From the NCBI GenBank assembly GCA_002794735.1, contig NBAZ01000002.1, positions 2,294,001 through 2,358,000 on the forward strand: 64,000 nucleotides of DNA, read 5' to 3'. How positions within the stretch are numbered: position 1 is the stretch's first letter; every line of letters begins with the position of its first letter. The notes beneath the pieces were generated by a model. That model was not told the DNA's origin and made no database searches. It was given only the letters and a program-made list of their open reading frames with translations. The DNA is from Pyrrhoderma lamaoense (taxonomy: Eukaryota > Basidiomycota > Agaricomycetes > Hymenochaetales > Hymenochaetaceae). Positions 38,395 to 50,763 of this stretch are shown here, one piece after another. Both the position numbers and the translations under genes were made by a program.

Positions 38395-39666
38395 TCACTG
38401 AGTCAACATTTTGACAACTTCTTCATATCTCTTCCTCGTTCCCTCTACTACTTCTTCACTCATCGTCCAACCTTCTCCCTCTTTCCCTTCTGGTCCACTT
38501 TCAAACCCTTTTTTGAATCCATTTGCAGTCAACCAGTCTCGTAAGAACTGTTTATCATACGATGCTTGTGGGCGACCAGGTTCGTAGGCTGACGCAGACC
38601 AGTACCGGGAGCTATCGGGAGTGAGAGCTTCGTCGATTAGTATTAGGTTGTAAGCGACCCCTGTCTCAGGAAGAGTTATGGTTCGTGAGGATGAGGAAGT
38701 GGAGGTGGCTGGAATAAGACCGAATTCAAACTTCGTATCAGCGAGGATAAGGCCTTTTGAAAGTGCATATGTAGATGCAGCTTTGAACAGAGAGACGGCG
38801 GCAGTAGAGACTTGTGTGTATAGTTCATCTCCGAGCAGTTTCTTTGCTGTTGTATATGTTGTTATCGTATGCATAAACGATTCATGTTGTGAGTGGACCA
38901 TTAAACTCGCATACAAGGTGACTAACCTTGTTCAGGAGAAATATTCTCGTCATGTTCTCCTTGATCTGCCTTAGTGGATGGTGTGAAAAGGGGTTCATCG
39001 AGCTTTGAAGATTCGACGTATCCTTCAGGTAACTTGATTCCGTGTACGGTTCCAGACTTCTTGTACTCCGCCCAGCCAGAACCTTATGGAATACAGACGT
39101 CTATATCTACATATACAAGAACTGGACAACGATATTAGGCACACCTGTGAGATATCCACGCACGATAGCTTCAAGCTTTACTACTTGGGCCTTGCGGACG
39201 AGTAGAGTCCTCCCTTGTAACAAATTCTCCCAGTGAGCGGATATCTGAGATTGGATACCAGGAGGCATAGCTTCCAAGTTGCTTGCTACAACATGATTTT
39301 CGATTATTTCTCGAAGATGATCAAACCAGAAAACAGATATCTGAGTAAGGAGAATGCCCTTTCCTGGAACACCCTAGATATATGCGTTAGCTTTATATGT
39401 GGACGAACACCATCAGAAACAGGTCAAAGGAACAAGGATATTCCATATCTGAAAAGAGTGATCACATACATACAAGCGAGCTATATACGCACGTTATTTA
39501 AAATGACGTCGTACGCCGAGATTCTGTCTGATGCAACGAACAGTAGATACTCGTCCTTGCCATCCTTAATCTCGTACAAATCACGTACTTTCCCGCTTGA
39601 AATGAACTTGAGGGTGTCTGTTTCTGGGAGACTGGTTTTCGTCACAGCAACTAAGGAAGAGGCCAT
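38395..39666 (-). CDS. ADE1: SAICAR synthetase (phosphoribosylaminoimidazole-succinocarboxamide synthase)
   Basis: Catalyses the ATP-dependent joining of CAIR and aspartate to SAICAR in de novo purine synthesis, in the cytosol. The first exon starts [20 protein letters not shown] and has the ATP-site motif [11 protein letters not shown] and [14 protein letters not shown]. The next gives [20 protein letters not shown] and [20 protein letters not shown] (the VRGYLTGSGW block is split across an intron), then [13 protein letters not shown]. The last exon has [29 protein letters not shown] and [10 protein letters not shown]. Three introns are placed with matching phases and the frame is intact. 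About 310 residues, the usual eukaryotic single-domain size. Confidence 0.95.
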
Positions 39667-41248
39667 AGATCGTGATATCTATATATACAAATGGCTGGAG
39701 ACTTGTTACCTTCTAAATTATGATTTTTGAGTCACGGATCACTTTTTTTGTGTTAGCTTGGGCACGTGAGAGTATGGACAGGTCCCATCGGTGATCACTT
39801 ATTTAAGTTATTATAATTATTACATGTAATTGTTATACTAATAACAAGCGTTCTTTTGCATTTTCCAAGCCACCACACGACAATTGGCCGAACCCAATAT
39901 TTCAACGTCCATACACGGCTTGGAACAAAAGCGTTCATACAGAAAAAAAGAGAAAAACTTCTCATAAAAATTGATGAGTTAAGCATCGGGAAACCTATAT
40001 GTTGCATCTAATGATATGATAAGGATCTTTTCGAAAACTTTAAACTCTGAGAAAGTTGAACGATAGGATACGAAGACTTTTAGAGCTATTCATAACCATG
40101 AAAATGCTTCTCTCTAGGCTGGTTGTCGTCAAGTATGCACTAGTGTTGCAGACTTCCTCTAACAAGTGCATCTTGATCTGCTATTTCTGAAACTAGATTT
40201 CTGAATCTGCATCATCTGCATCAAAGTATCTTTATTATATCAGCAACAAGACTCAGGCATCTTTGTTACATACTACTTGCATTCGAGCTTCATATTACAT
40301 GCCGCTCATCCATAGTGATTAATACTCGCATGCCGAGAGAACTTCTTAAATCTCGGTCTTCTCGGAGAATTCATGATTATCTTGCCAATTCAAACAAGTT
40401 CTTTCTCATCCACGAGCTTCTTTTGCACCAGAAAGAGTAAGGGTCGTATGTAGTTGTCCCCAGTTAATTCCGCGACGAACTCTTGAGCTACCCATAGCTT
40501 CTTTTACATGAGAGATCTAGGAAAGGTTGAGAACGGGAGCTCGGCTTTTATGTAAAGCAGATTACAAAAAGACATATAACGAATATATCAATGTAAGATT
40601 ACAGGATATAAATTCCATTCCGATTACATGATCTGATTGAGATTAAAGCACAACACAAAAGGCTCGTAATGGGCATGATACAAAGCATAAGAGTACAACA
40701 AGTAGTTTTGATCTAATGATAAAAATAACAAAATTTAAGACGGAAAGGGAACTTGGGTGATGGAAAAGGCTGAGCTAGTGTGACATGGGGGATATGGGGG
40801 ATATTATGAAAGCCAGCAAAAGAAGTTGCTAATCAAAAAGATAGATTGAAGGATACGGGAGATGAGTGGATGGGAAAGGAGACAGAAAAGTAGTAACATT
40901 GATGAACATTGACAAACAGCAACAGTAACAGATGAAAACAGATCCAAGACGGCAAGACGACCCAAAGATGTAATAAATCAGCGTAATAAGATGCAAGCAA
41001 ATAAACGTTATATTTGAAATATGCAAACTCAAAAATATCGAGGGTTATAGTCCAAGAAGGGCGAAGAAGAAGGGGAAGGGAAGTGGACTAAGCTTTTACA
41101 GAGCAGGGAAGGCAGCCAAGAAGGGTAACGTATCGTTTATTCAAGAGTGTCTCCGCATTCGATGAGAGTTTGCGGAGGAAATAATCACTTGATAGCATAC
41201 GACGTACCCACGTCGGGTCTTATGCACTGGGATCGGGAGTAGCAGACA
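39667..41248. other. Spacer between ADE1 and the OPT transporter
   Basis: About 1.6 kb of A+T-rich sequence without a supported gene. It contains the ADE1 promoter on its left side and the transporter 3' UTR on its right. Confidence 0.45.
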
Positions 41249-44200
41249 CTACCATTGCTTGGGCCTGGAGAAGTGGTGAGTAAGGAGACCTATAATTGAA
41301 GACTGATAAACCCACCCAAATGTCATTCCGCTCTCTACCGACAAGTTAGGAAGACTCTCCCAGTCCGCAGTGTCTTTGTATACATTATTACCCCACCAAG
41401 TCTGTATTGAATTTGCTCCTATAGCGTTATTTTTGGGAAATTGGAGACTGTTCGGGGAAATAACATTTTCAGTTTAATTAGACTCTTCTTTTGCGACGAA
41501 GTTCTCACCAGAAGAAGATCAACAGGGACCCGAGAGCTATGCTCGAGTCCAGCGCAGCAGACAAGACGTCTTTGAGAGGAAGGTTTAATCTCACCATTCA
41601 TACAGATTCCGAAAGCCACCACTTACAGTTATATTTTGCCCACCATGAAAAGTGCCGTCGCCTTACAACATACTGAAAAATGAAACCCACAAGAGCCCAG
41701 GGGACATAATTAACAGCAGTTGCTGGAGGTATAAGGTTTGTTCCCCCGAGTATAAGCGGAACACTAGATTTGGAACCCAGTCAAACACCAGATTGACATC
41801 AATAAGAATGAAGTTTCACTCACTTGATGTACCGCAGTAAGTGGTTCGGGAATTTCTTTAGTAAGATGTAAGAGATGACCGGGAGTACAGCGCCAATAAT
41901 AAAGAAGAAAACTAGGGCTGATTTGATCTAAGTTTGGTAAGAGGGCAGAATGTAGGATGTCAATATACATACGACTAAAGAATAAAATTAATGACGTTCA
42001 GTTTAAACATATCCGAATAAATGACACACTAGTACGTTTGTCCTCGGGAAAATTGATTGGAGGGGCCAATAACACCCCAGATGATACTGGCAGTGTAGAA
42101 TACCTTCATTAAATTAAGTAAGTCTGTGCTTTGATCAAACTACTGAGTAGTAAATACCTCGGTATCTGGGCAGATGAAGCCATTGATATGTTGTGGATCA
42201 CACATATCCGCTTCAGAGTACTCGTGAGTATAAGGCTAGGGCAGATCAGTAGAAAACATACGGATATTGGTAAACATCCATGATTGTACCGCCAATTGCA
42301 CAGTTCCAGCGACAATTGTCGCTACAACCTGACACCAAAACATAGCCCGAGGCGGGATTTTCATGTAGTGGCCGAGTTTGAAATCAGACGTGAATCTAAG
42401 AGCCTGAGTTACACCGATATATGCATATGTCTATAGCAAGGTCATTGACTCATTTAGAAACAAACTTTGATTAAGATGTTATACCTTGAAAAGCATCATG
42501 GATATAGGACGTCCGGGAACTGCATACCCAGCAATGAGTTCTGCAATAACGTTGATAGCTATTTGCTGATTTGTTATAGCCTGAATTATACCGACAGGTA
42601 TAGTGTAGCAGAGAGCTATGAAAAGAGAGTAAGATGTTGTCGAAAACCCAAGAGATAGTTCAATTAATACCCAGTAATAATGCTATTACTAAAGCCCAAA
42701 CAGGCATTTGGGTAGGCCAGACTTCGATACTGATGGCCCCAAAAGCAAACATTGACACTAGAGGAGTCTTCAGTGGGTACATCCAGACTCTTTGCAAGAC
42801 ACTCACAAAATATAGTAGCGTACCACCAGTCCGGGACTATTATAAGAAGTTAGAAACTGTTGAAAACATACCAGATGTATAAGTGAAGCACCTCGACGAT
42901 AATTTGCCATAAGTCTAGCATGGATATCTGGTCTTTCTCCAATGCCTCCTTTGAATCGGCTGATCAGTGATTTATGAGTGTAAAGTATTGTATGCATAAT
43001 TGTTGCTGTTATGCTCGCAAAACTCAAGCCGTACGAGACAGCAAAGGCCGTCCTTACAAAAAAAAAGAGTTAATATTTTATGATTACCGCCGCTAAAATA
43101 AAGCTTACGGAAGATAAAGTGGACTATATCCCTTGTATGCATCGAGATCCAGAGTTGCCTCTGGCGTTAGTATTCTACTGACATTATAGGTATTTCCTTC
43201 GTTATCATAGGACATCCGAGACATTATTCTGCGTCCGTTTTTCGTGAGAAGTAGATAGAAACAAAAAGAGGTGCGCAGCTCACGGCATATATTGACTATT
43301 CCAAACGTTGCAGAACTAAAATAACCAAGACATGTCAGAAAGTTGATAACATATCTCCGATATTTCTCACATAAAGAATGGGAGTTAAAATCCCTATAAG
43401 AGAAGATCAGCCCATGTAACTATGGTAGATAAAATAACTTACAGTAAAATATGACGAATCCGACAGTAATGTTCGCAGCTGCCCACCCTATATCCTAGTC
43501 AGACATGGTTCCCATAAAATATAGATAAGAGATCGCACATGGGGTGGCAAGTCTACAAGCCAAACATCAGAACAAAAGGTCGTTAATATCATCAAGATAG
43601 TCTACTTACGGACTCCCAATATACGCGATCTGGGCCCAGTCAAATGTAAGAATTGACATCCTAGTAGAGAAAAACATCAAAATTCATAAGGCACACATCT
43701 TAATAGAACCTACCCCATGCCGCTAGCATAGCCAAACATCTGTTTGACAGCCTAATTATGGAATAAGTCCCGCGGAAAGGAAGATATCAACTCATAAGTC
43801 CTACCGCTACTCGGCGATACAAATGGCCATGAGTAAAGCAATATATAGACTATAATTGGTCGGAGAAACCCACTTACTATTATAGGGGACAATCCAACAT
43901 ACCCATGTGAACATCGACAATGCTGTGAACAGGTACCCAGGGATGAAATCTGTGATAAATGAGGTCAATCATCTGCGCTTGCAATACGGGATATTGATGA
44001 AGTACAGACAGTATAGAGTGCCAGCAGCTAAGCAAATAAAGAAGAATCGTTCCCTTGACCAGCCTCCGCGTTGCCCCATTCCAATATACTCTTGGGAGTG
44101 AAGTGTATTGAAAAGCGCGCATGTGACCAAGTTTGTAGGCCAAACTTGATAATTCCAAGATTAAAATAACTTTGATTACATCATTGATAATCGGAGAGAA

Positions 44201-45291
44201 GCAAAAATAACTCACTCATGGAAGGCGGGTCAACTAGAAATCTTCGTGAAATACCTCCAATGGAAAATCCGATAAGTTGTGTGGACATAACGAGCATCCA
44301 TTGGTACGAGAAATTGTAAACTTGGTTATAGTATACACGCTGGACTGCAATGATATCCGTCTAATTTATTGAGTGAATTAGTTCCGAAAGAACTTAGTAT
44401 TCAGGAGATTACGCGGAGTCGGAATGACGAAAGCTTACTGCATAAGCAGACCTGCCGCCAACAGATGCCATTATAGTAATGATAACATGCTCCTTCAATG
44501 TAAATGGGCCCGGGTTGAGTGAAATACCAAGTATCTTCTTTTCTGGGACTACACGAGCCCACAAACGACCAATGGGATAAGATAATAGGACAGCCACAAG
44601 CTAGGTCATAAACATATAATTAATTATTGTCAACATAAAAGAAGAAAAATCTAACATTTCCTACGGCTACGGTCGGCCAACGAAAGAACATGAACTGATT
44701 TAGACCGGGGAAGATAATCGCACAGATGATCCCCATAAACCAAGCCCGAAACGTACTTTGGAGGGGGGATCAATCTCAGTGTCTCGTGCGGAGGTGGATC
44801 AACAGTGCTCACCTTGCCGGCATCTCGGGGTCGTCAACATTTGACACGGCACACCGAACCTCCGGATATGGAGAATCATCTTCAATCCGCCCAGCATCTT
44901 CCTCTATATTCGGGTCGCTGAAGTCATAAAAATCCTCCAAGGAATCATTCGACATATTATTCTATGTATGAACTATAAGTATACCATATGACTCCCTATG
45001 ACGAAATCGACAATACAACTCACTGGATGCATCTCCCTTGAGCCATTCGGTAAACTTCGCTCATGGGGGAAGATGGAGCGGAGTTTGTCTCCAGATCTAT
45101 GTTGTCAAGTTTGATATCCACGATGGAAACGTCAGTCTCAGAAGATCGCTTTTTCTCGCTGGAGCTTTGCGAGGAGGAGCACGCAGTCCTTCCAGTCCCA
45201 AAAGAGAGCAAGAAATCTGGTCAGTAGGGATTCTTAAATTATGAGCTAGAGATGGTACATACGTTCTGAGTCGTTGTAAGAAGAAAGTCAT
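41249..45291 (-). CDS. OPT-family oligopeptide transporter, many introns
   Basis: Proton-coupled uptake of small peptides (or related compounds) across the plasma membrane. Recognised blocks in order: DPEMPASTFRAWFMGIICA and FPGLNQFMFFRWPTVAVGN; YPIGRLWARVVPEKK; the OPT hallmark SLNPGPFTLKEHVIITIMAS; YIGVTQALRFTSDFKLGHYM with KIPPRAMFWCQVVATIVAGT; DPQHINGFICPDTEVF; YTASIIWGVIGPSNQFSRGQ; and near the end DSSIALGSLLIFFW. The C-terminus SGMTFGPKQW matches the family's usual ending; its TAG is at 41249-41251. About twenty short introns divide the gene, so exon borders in the middle are not all fixed. The cytosolic N-terminus is acidic and has a frame break at the G5 run 45065-45069, one added base joining SAPSSPHERSLPNGSREMHP to the next exon. 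The start near 45291 is tentative. Confidence 0.85.
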
Positions 45292-45990
45292 GACGAGGTT
45301 ACACCAGACAAGGTCCCTCACTTGTACAAAATCACAAGTCTTAGTTAAACCCGCTTCTCGTTATCTCTGTTCTCAGGAGAATCAGAAGTGAGTCGCGAGA
45401 AATGACTGGTTGTGTATCCTATGTGTGAGTCCTAGACTGTGTACGGCGCAAAACGCCGTGATGGGCAAAGCCTATGGAGACACTGCGACGCGATAAGGCT
45501 CCAGAATAAGACAGAAAGAGATAGGATAGTCAAACAAGGAAGTAGGGAAGGAGGAAAGTGAATATCATCGAAGAGGTACAGACTCATTGAATGCGACCTT
45601 TCGTGAGAATACAAATTAAGAGCACACGTCTTCGTCGATCGTACACCCATATGGCCGGAGGCAAATTATAGTACCCCTAGGCCAGCTCTACCCGGCCCCG
45701 TTCGGTGGCTTTTATCGCTAAATATCATTTAGTATTCGTAATTTGCTTTTTTGTCTTTCTTATTCTCAACAGACATACATGATACTAGACCCATCGTGAT
45801 TCTCACTGTTCCGAATTCATATGCAAGTAGATAAAGGATTTTTAAAGAGAATGAAACATCGGACCTACTCTACAATACACATCCATAATATACAGATTGC
45901 ATGCGCGAGGATTAAATGTTACAGATAACTAAAAGTAAGTTTGTCAAGAGATGCCCTCATGGCTGGTTTGGAAATAATCTAAAAAACCGT
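45292..45990. other. Spacer upstream of the OPT transporter
   Basis: About 0.7 kb lies between the transporter 5' end and the APN2 3' end, both genes on the minus strand. Short frames here have no coding support. The part next to 45292 should be promoter. Confidence 0.45.
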
Positions 45991-48256
45991 TCAATCACGA
46001 CGACTCTCTCGTTTCACTTCATGACTCCATTTGAAAAAATTACATCTGTATCTTGGATCGACTTCTTCACGTCTTCGCACGTCCCGTCCAGCATCGTAAC
46101 CAGGTCCAACAGGTCTGTATGGTGATACACATCAACAATAGGATTTGGCAAGAAATTAGGAAGCATACCTAGAACAGACAAAGAATGTCTTCCCTTTGTT
46201 TGGACCTGGTTTGTTAACAGTAAACTGTTTCGCATACTCCCCGTGCACCATGCATCGTGGTGGCTCAACTCTCGCGAAAAGTGTTCTCCATGATTGAGAG
46301 TTATCCTTTTCTTTCCCGTTGTCGGTGTTAGATCCTGATAGCGTTGGAAGGGACAACGACGGAGATGGAGTTGGTATAGAGGACTGGGACTGAGAACGCG
46401 GGCTATCAACCGCGGAGGAGACGTCCATTAATGCATCTACGTCTATATATTCTATGTCCTCAAGGCTCCCCGAGTGTATGTTTTTTGGTTCGTCTGCAAC
46501 GCCTGCATGTTCTTGAGAGGGGAGGGCCCGGTAAAGAATGAAGAGAGTTTAGTTTGTGAAGATAACGGATTCTTAGATCTAGCCTTCGATTTAGTCTGTT
46601 GTTCATATTTCTTAAGCCTTTTAGTGGTTTGAGGGGGATAATTACTATCCGCCTGCATTTTCTTGCGTTTCGAGGGATGTTTGGTAGATTTGTCAAGGGA
46701 CCCACCAGCCTTCGATGACGATGAAGCAGTGAGATTGGAAGGTGAGGGAGAAGATTCTGACAGCTGCCCTTCCGAGTCTTCTTTTGTTAAATTTCCTCTA
46801 TCACTTGAAAAGAGTGTCGTGTCTTGAGAGTGTGAGTGAGATCCCGTATTCCCCTCCTGCAACGCTCCGACAGGTTTTGGTGGGTCCAACTCAATTACAA
46901 CCTTGGGCAACGTTCTGATCTGACCTGAAGGTGTTACGGGAGCCGCCAAACTTGAGTCACGAGATATACTTTTCTTCTTGAAAAAGTTTGACAGTAGCTT
47001 CTGTTTCCCAGAATATTCTGCCCAATACTTAGTTGCAAGCCTTGGTGTCTCCCGCTCTTCCTTTTTAGGATTCATGAGATCTTTCAGACTTAACGTCTTG
47101 CCTTGTTCATCTTTTATTTCATCGTAAAAATCAATGTAGACAGGACAATGATCTGACCCTTTTATTGAAGGGAGAATATCCCCATGCTTAAGCCATGGTA
47201 ACAGACCTTTGGTGAGAAGAAAGTAGTCGATTCGTGTACCGTAGTTACTCTCACGAGCATTGATTTTCTGGTTCCAGCCTATCCTATAGAATAGGTCAAG
47301 TTTCAAAATCAGACAGTGATGATGTACTCACAGGTGTACATCCCCTTCCTTTCAGGCCAGCACTTCCTTACGACATCAACCATAGGACCACATGGATCGA
47401 GCCACTCATGCAGCCACTTACGTGCAGGGTGGTCCCAGAAAGTTTCTCTGTTACTAGGTAACTCTCCATCACAGTGGTCGATTGGAGCTGCACAAACGTT
47501 GATATCGCCTGTAACTATTACCTCCCGTTTGTCAATTTCAACCAAACGCCGAACACGCTCTTCAAGTAGTAAATGAAAGTTCATTTTATATGGAAGGCGA
47601 GCATCAGAGGTTTCATTGGGACAGTAGAGATTTATAAGAACAAAAAGCCCAAAGTCAAGAATAAGAGCTCTCCCTTCCTTATCAAGCTCAGTAAGATCTG
47701 TATGGGTATTTGTTACTTCGTCCTCAAGGAGATTCAATTCATGTGCTGAAGGTAAGTCATGAGACACGTATTCCTCGGGGGTTAAAGGAGGCTTAATTCC
47801 TACTCGCGAATAACCAGAAAGACCTTCCTCTACCTTAAGAGGTATAACTTGTGATACTTTAGTATACACAGAAACTCCACTGTAACCACCCTCGCTATTG
47901 GAAACGAAAAGAACGCATCATAGGATTCGGGTAACGCAACATTTTTCTCTATCGTCTGGCGAGAGGATTTTAATTTCTGTGCATACATTTAGTTTATTTG
48001 AAGTATCAAGAAGAGTTTACGGGTACCTTGAAAGCAGATTATATCCGCCCCGATTTCATTTAAAATAGCATCTCCCGTCTTCAATGTATTCCATCTAAAG
48101 AAACAGATTAGTGGAGAAGTTTGGTTGATGGAAACCATACATACGGGTGGTACTTGGGAAGAGTTCGTATCCCATTCTTTGATACATGTTAAATATATTT
48201 CCTTCAGTGTTTAGAAGATGTATAGCACGCACAATATTCCATGTCAATAGTCTCAT
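45991..48256 (-). CDS. APN2: AP endonuclease 2 (class II, ExoIII family) with C-terminal Zf-GRF
   Basis: Cleaves DNA at abasic sites and trims 3' blocks in base-excision repair, in the nucleus. The N-terminus splices to MRLLTWNINGIRTLPKYHPW then NTLKTGDAILNEIGADIICF. Further on are DAFFSF, GGYSGVSVYTKV, FVLINLYCPNET, the catalytic VIVTGDINVCAAPIDHCD, NQKINARESNYGTRIDYFL and IKGSDHCPVYIDF (the terminal SDHCPV histidine). A disordered Lys/Ser-rich linker of about 170 residues follows. At the C-terminus is a GRF zinc finger with PPRCMVHGEYAKQFTVNKPG, GKTFFVCSR and YRCNFFKWSH, typical of Apn2/APEX2. Two frame breaks at 47902-47904 and 46502-46503 are each healed by one added base. About six introns. 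The start is 163 bases from the DAP3 start. Confidence 0.93.
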
Positions 48257-48419
48257 GAGAAGCTATGGCGAGACGCGAAACTTGGCGGAATCATGGACCG
48301 TGTCTAAGGCAGCTGATCATCACGTGCCAGACATTTCACTTTTTCCGGGTCTATCTCTTTGAGAGGAAGTTGCAGAGAGAGTCGCTGGAAGCGTGTGCTC
48401 TTTGCTGCTGGGGTTAGAG
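48257..48419. promoter_or_regulatory. Short divergent promoter, APN2 / DAP3
   Basis: 163 bases between two ATG codons on opposite strands. A CACGTG-like core (TCACGTGCC) lies near 48320, a possible bHLH site. Its function is inferred from position only. Confidence 0.4.
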
Positions 48420-50240
48420 ATGCTTTCGAATGCACGCAGGTCGCTACTTTCAGGGGCAGGAACAAGCACCGTATCTCATCTCTGTCTAGCTACTCAAACG
48501 AGGTTTGCGTCTCTTCAAAACTGTACGCTTGTTCTCGGCAACATGTCTTGTGACAATTGGTCTCTAATACAAATATATTAGCTTTCAAGAATAATGGACC
48601 TACGAAGAAAAATCAACAGACAAAGTCAAAGAGAGATAAAGTCCCTGGGGTGGGTGATATATTTCAATACTTTTTCCTACTTTTTTAAAGCAATCCACTC
48701 CCCATAGTCGTTCCTACCTCTCTCGTCGAAAGAGGTTGGTAATTCCATCATTAGAAATGAAGACGCCTTAAGTAGCGTTGCGCTGATGAACAAGGTAATG
48801 GATTAGAGCCTCGTTGTAACCTTTCTCTGACATCACTCAGGGTTTTAATCTCTCAAATCACGTTGGAAAGCTGTTAAATTCCCAGATAATGGATTGGCAA
48901 AAACATTTGGACTTCCCAGAAATGTACTTGTTGATGTAAGCTCGTGCGGGTTATCACGCATTCTCTATGCTGAACTACTTTACTTGAAAGTTCCGGTTAT
49001 TATCTGCTCCTGCTTTATTACTCGGAAAATAACGAAGGAGCTTGTCACTCAAATCGAGGAATCATCAAAGAAATCCAGTAACGAAACTCGGACAATTCTT
49101 AGTAAGTTAGTGCCCTATCTCTGCACATATATATTACCGACATCAACTAGCTGGTCCTCCTGGTTGCGGAAAAAGCTACTTAATGCTACAGGCGGTTGCT
49201 CATTGTGCCGTTAATGATTGGATCGTCCTCTACATTCCGAGGGGTGAGTCCTGTTTCAATATTTTGAACGTCCGTTGTTAATGATTTCTCTGTAGCTCAT
49301 AAATTTGTCGATTCTTCCACCTCATACTTCCACGACGCACGAACGCAGACTTACCTTCAACCGACCGCATCAAATCAGATTTTACAACGTCTTTTTTCTG
49401 TAAATAAAGCAATACTTGATAAACTGAAAGTTACGGAAGAAGTAGCCTTCGAGAAGAGGAAAAATGTTATGCCTGGGGAACCCTTCAAAGTGCTCTTTGA
49501 TATCGCTTCAAATGAAATGCATCTCGCACCAATAGTTTTGGCTGCTGTGTTAAACGAACTTGGGAAGCAAGAGAAGTAGACATCCTTTTCCTTAGGGACT
49601 AGACTATGTATTAACTCACTTTCACTAGATATCCTGTACTCCTAGCTATCGATGAAGTACAAGCCCTTTTTGGTAAGTCCCAATACCGGGACCAACACTA
49701 TGAACACATCAAGACATATCACCTCTCGGTGCCTCGATTGATAATGGAATACGTTGGTGGTCAAAGAGCATTTGTAAGTGATATCCTCTTCTTTCTGCGT
49801 ATTCCATCTATCAAGATAATAGAAAACTGATACTTTATAGAAACGTGGTGTGGTCTTGGGTTCCTTAGCATCAAACCTTACACAGTACCCCATTACCTCA
49901 GAACTAAAACAACACCTTTCACCCAGCGAACCAATCTCCCCATACACTAAAACGTTCCCTGGAATGGTGAAGTATATGCAAGGATTAAAGCCATTCAAAG
50001 TGCCGGAAAAGTTGGAGCATAATGAAGCTTCAGCTATTTTTGAATTATGGATGAAGGATGGAGCATTACATTCCAGTGAGTAAATAGAGGCAGTATCATG
50101 AGAAGTCGATTGCTTCATACTTATTTCTTCCCTTCTTTCTTAGACCCATCAGACGAACTGTTTCTAGCGAAGTATTCGGAGTCATCGGGAAACGCCCGAG
50201 ACTTCGTTCATGGGGTTTGCTGGCCGCCCAAATTTCTTAG
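48420..50240 (+). CDS. RSM23: Mitochondrial small-subunit ribosomal protein mS29 (DAP3/Rsm23), P-loop protein
   Basis: mS29 is the GTP-binding protein of the mitochondrial small ribosomal subunit. The start MLSNARRSLLSGAGTSTVSH is a good matrix-targeting peptide (Arg/Ser-rich, no acidic residues). The longer upstream reading begins with GTG and is not preferred. Later exons give NHVGKAVKFPDNGLAKTFGL, PRNVLVD, and the Walker A loop TGPPGCGKSYLMLQAV followed by CAVNDWIVLYIPR. Then come SYFHDARTQTYLQPTASNQI, the Walker B-like YPVLLAIDEVQALFGKSQYR, HLSVPRLIMEYVGGQRAF, and RGVVLGSLASNLTQYP. The frame breaks at the A4 run 49026-49029 (RLLSAPALLLGK, then ITKELVTQIE). A possible second break near 50200-50210 decides the end: the family-like reading stops at 50238-50240, the raw frame about 35 bases later. 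Confidence 0.88.
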
Positions 50241-50763
50241 GGATGCCCATCAGCACACATTATATTACGTATCATAGCCGTAGTGATTTATTCATTAGAA
50301 CTAATACTTCAAGTATTGAAAAGACTTCATAATGTTTCGTAATGTGAGTTCAAGTATTGAGGCAGTTAGATATGGAGAATACAAAATGCACACTAGGGGC
50401 GTCAGTCCATCACCGCCCTGAGGCATCGGTTAAGTCATGATCCAGTACTTCATTACGAGTTAGAATTTGATTACACTTCGATTACCTGCGATGTATCTTT
50501 TCTAATACTCACATAGTTCGCCACAGCGACGACATTAGTATCACTGCACCGCACGCAGCAGCGGACATCAGGTCGATCATTTCGCAGCAACTTGGCTGTC
50601 CCAGGCTCAAAACAAGCGAGTTGGTCTTGTATCATAAAATACGCTGTCTTCCCAATTCTACCTTGCTGTACACTACTGCGGCGTCCCGGTCTTATCGTCC
50701 ACGTCTTTCCTCCAGAGTAGACTTAGGAGAACGTGCCACCAGTCTAGAACATAGACGCGCGAG
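50241..50763. other. Spacer between DAP3 and the next plus-strand gene
   Basis: About 0.5 kb with no supported coding frame. It holds the DAP3 3' UTR and the promoter of the gene at 50764. Confidence 0.45.
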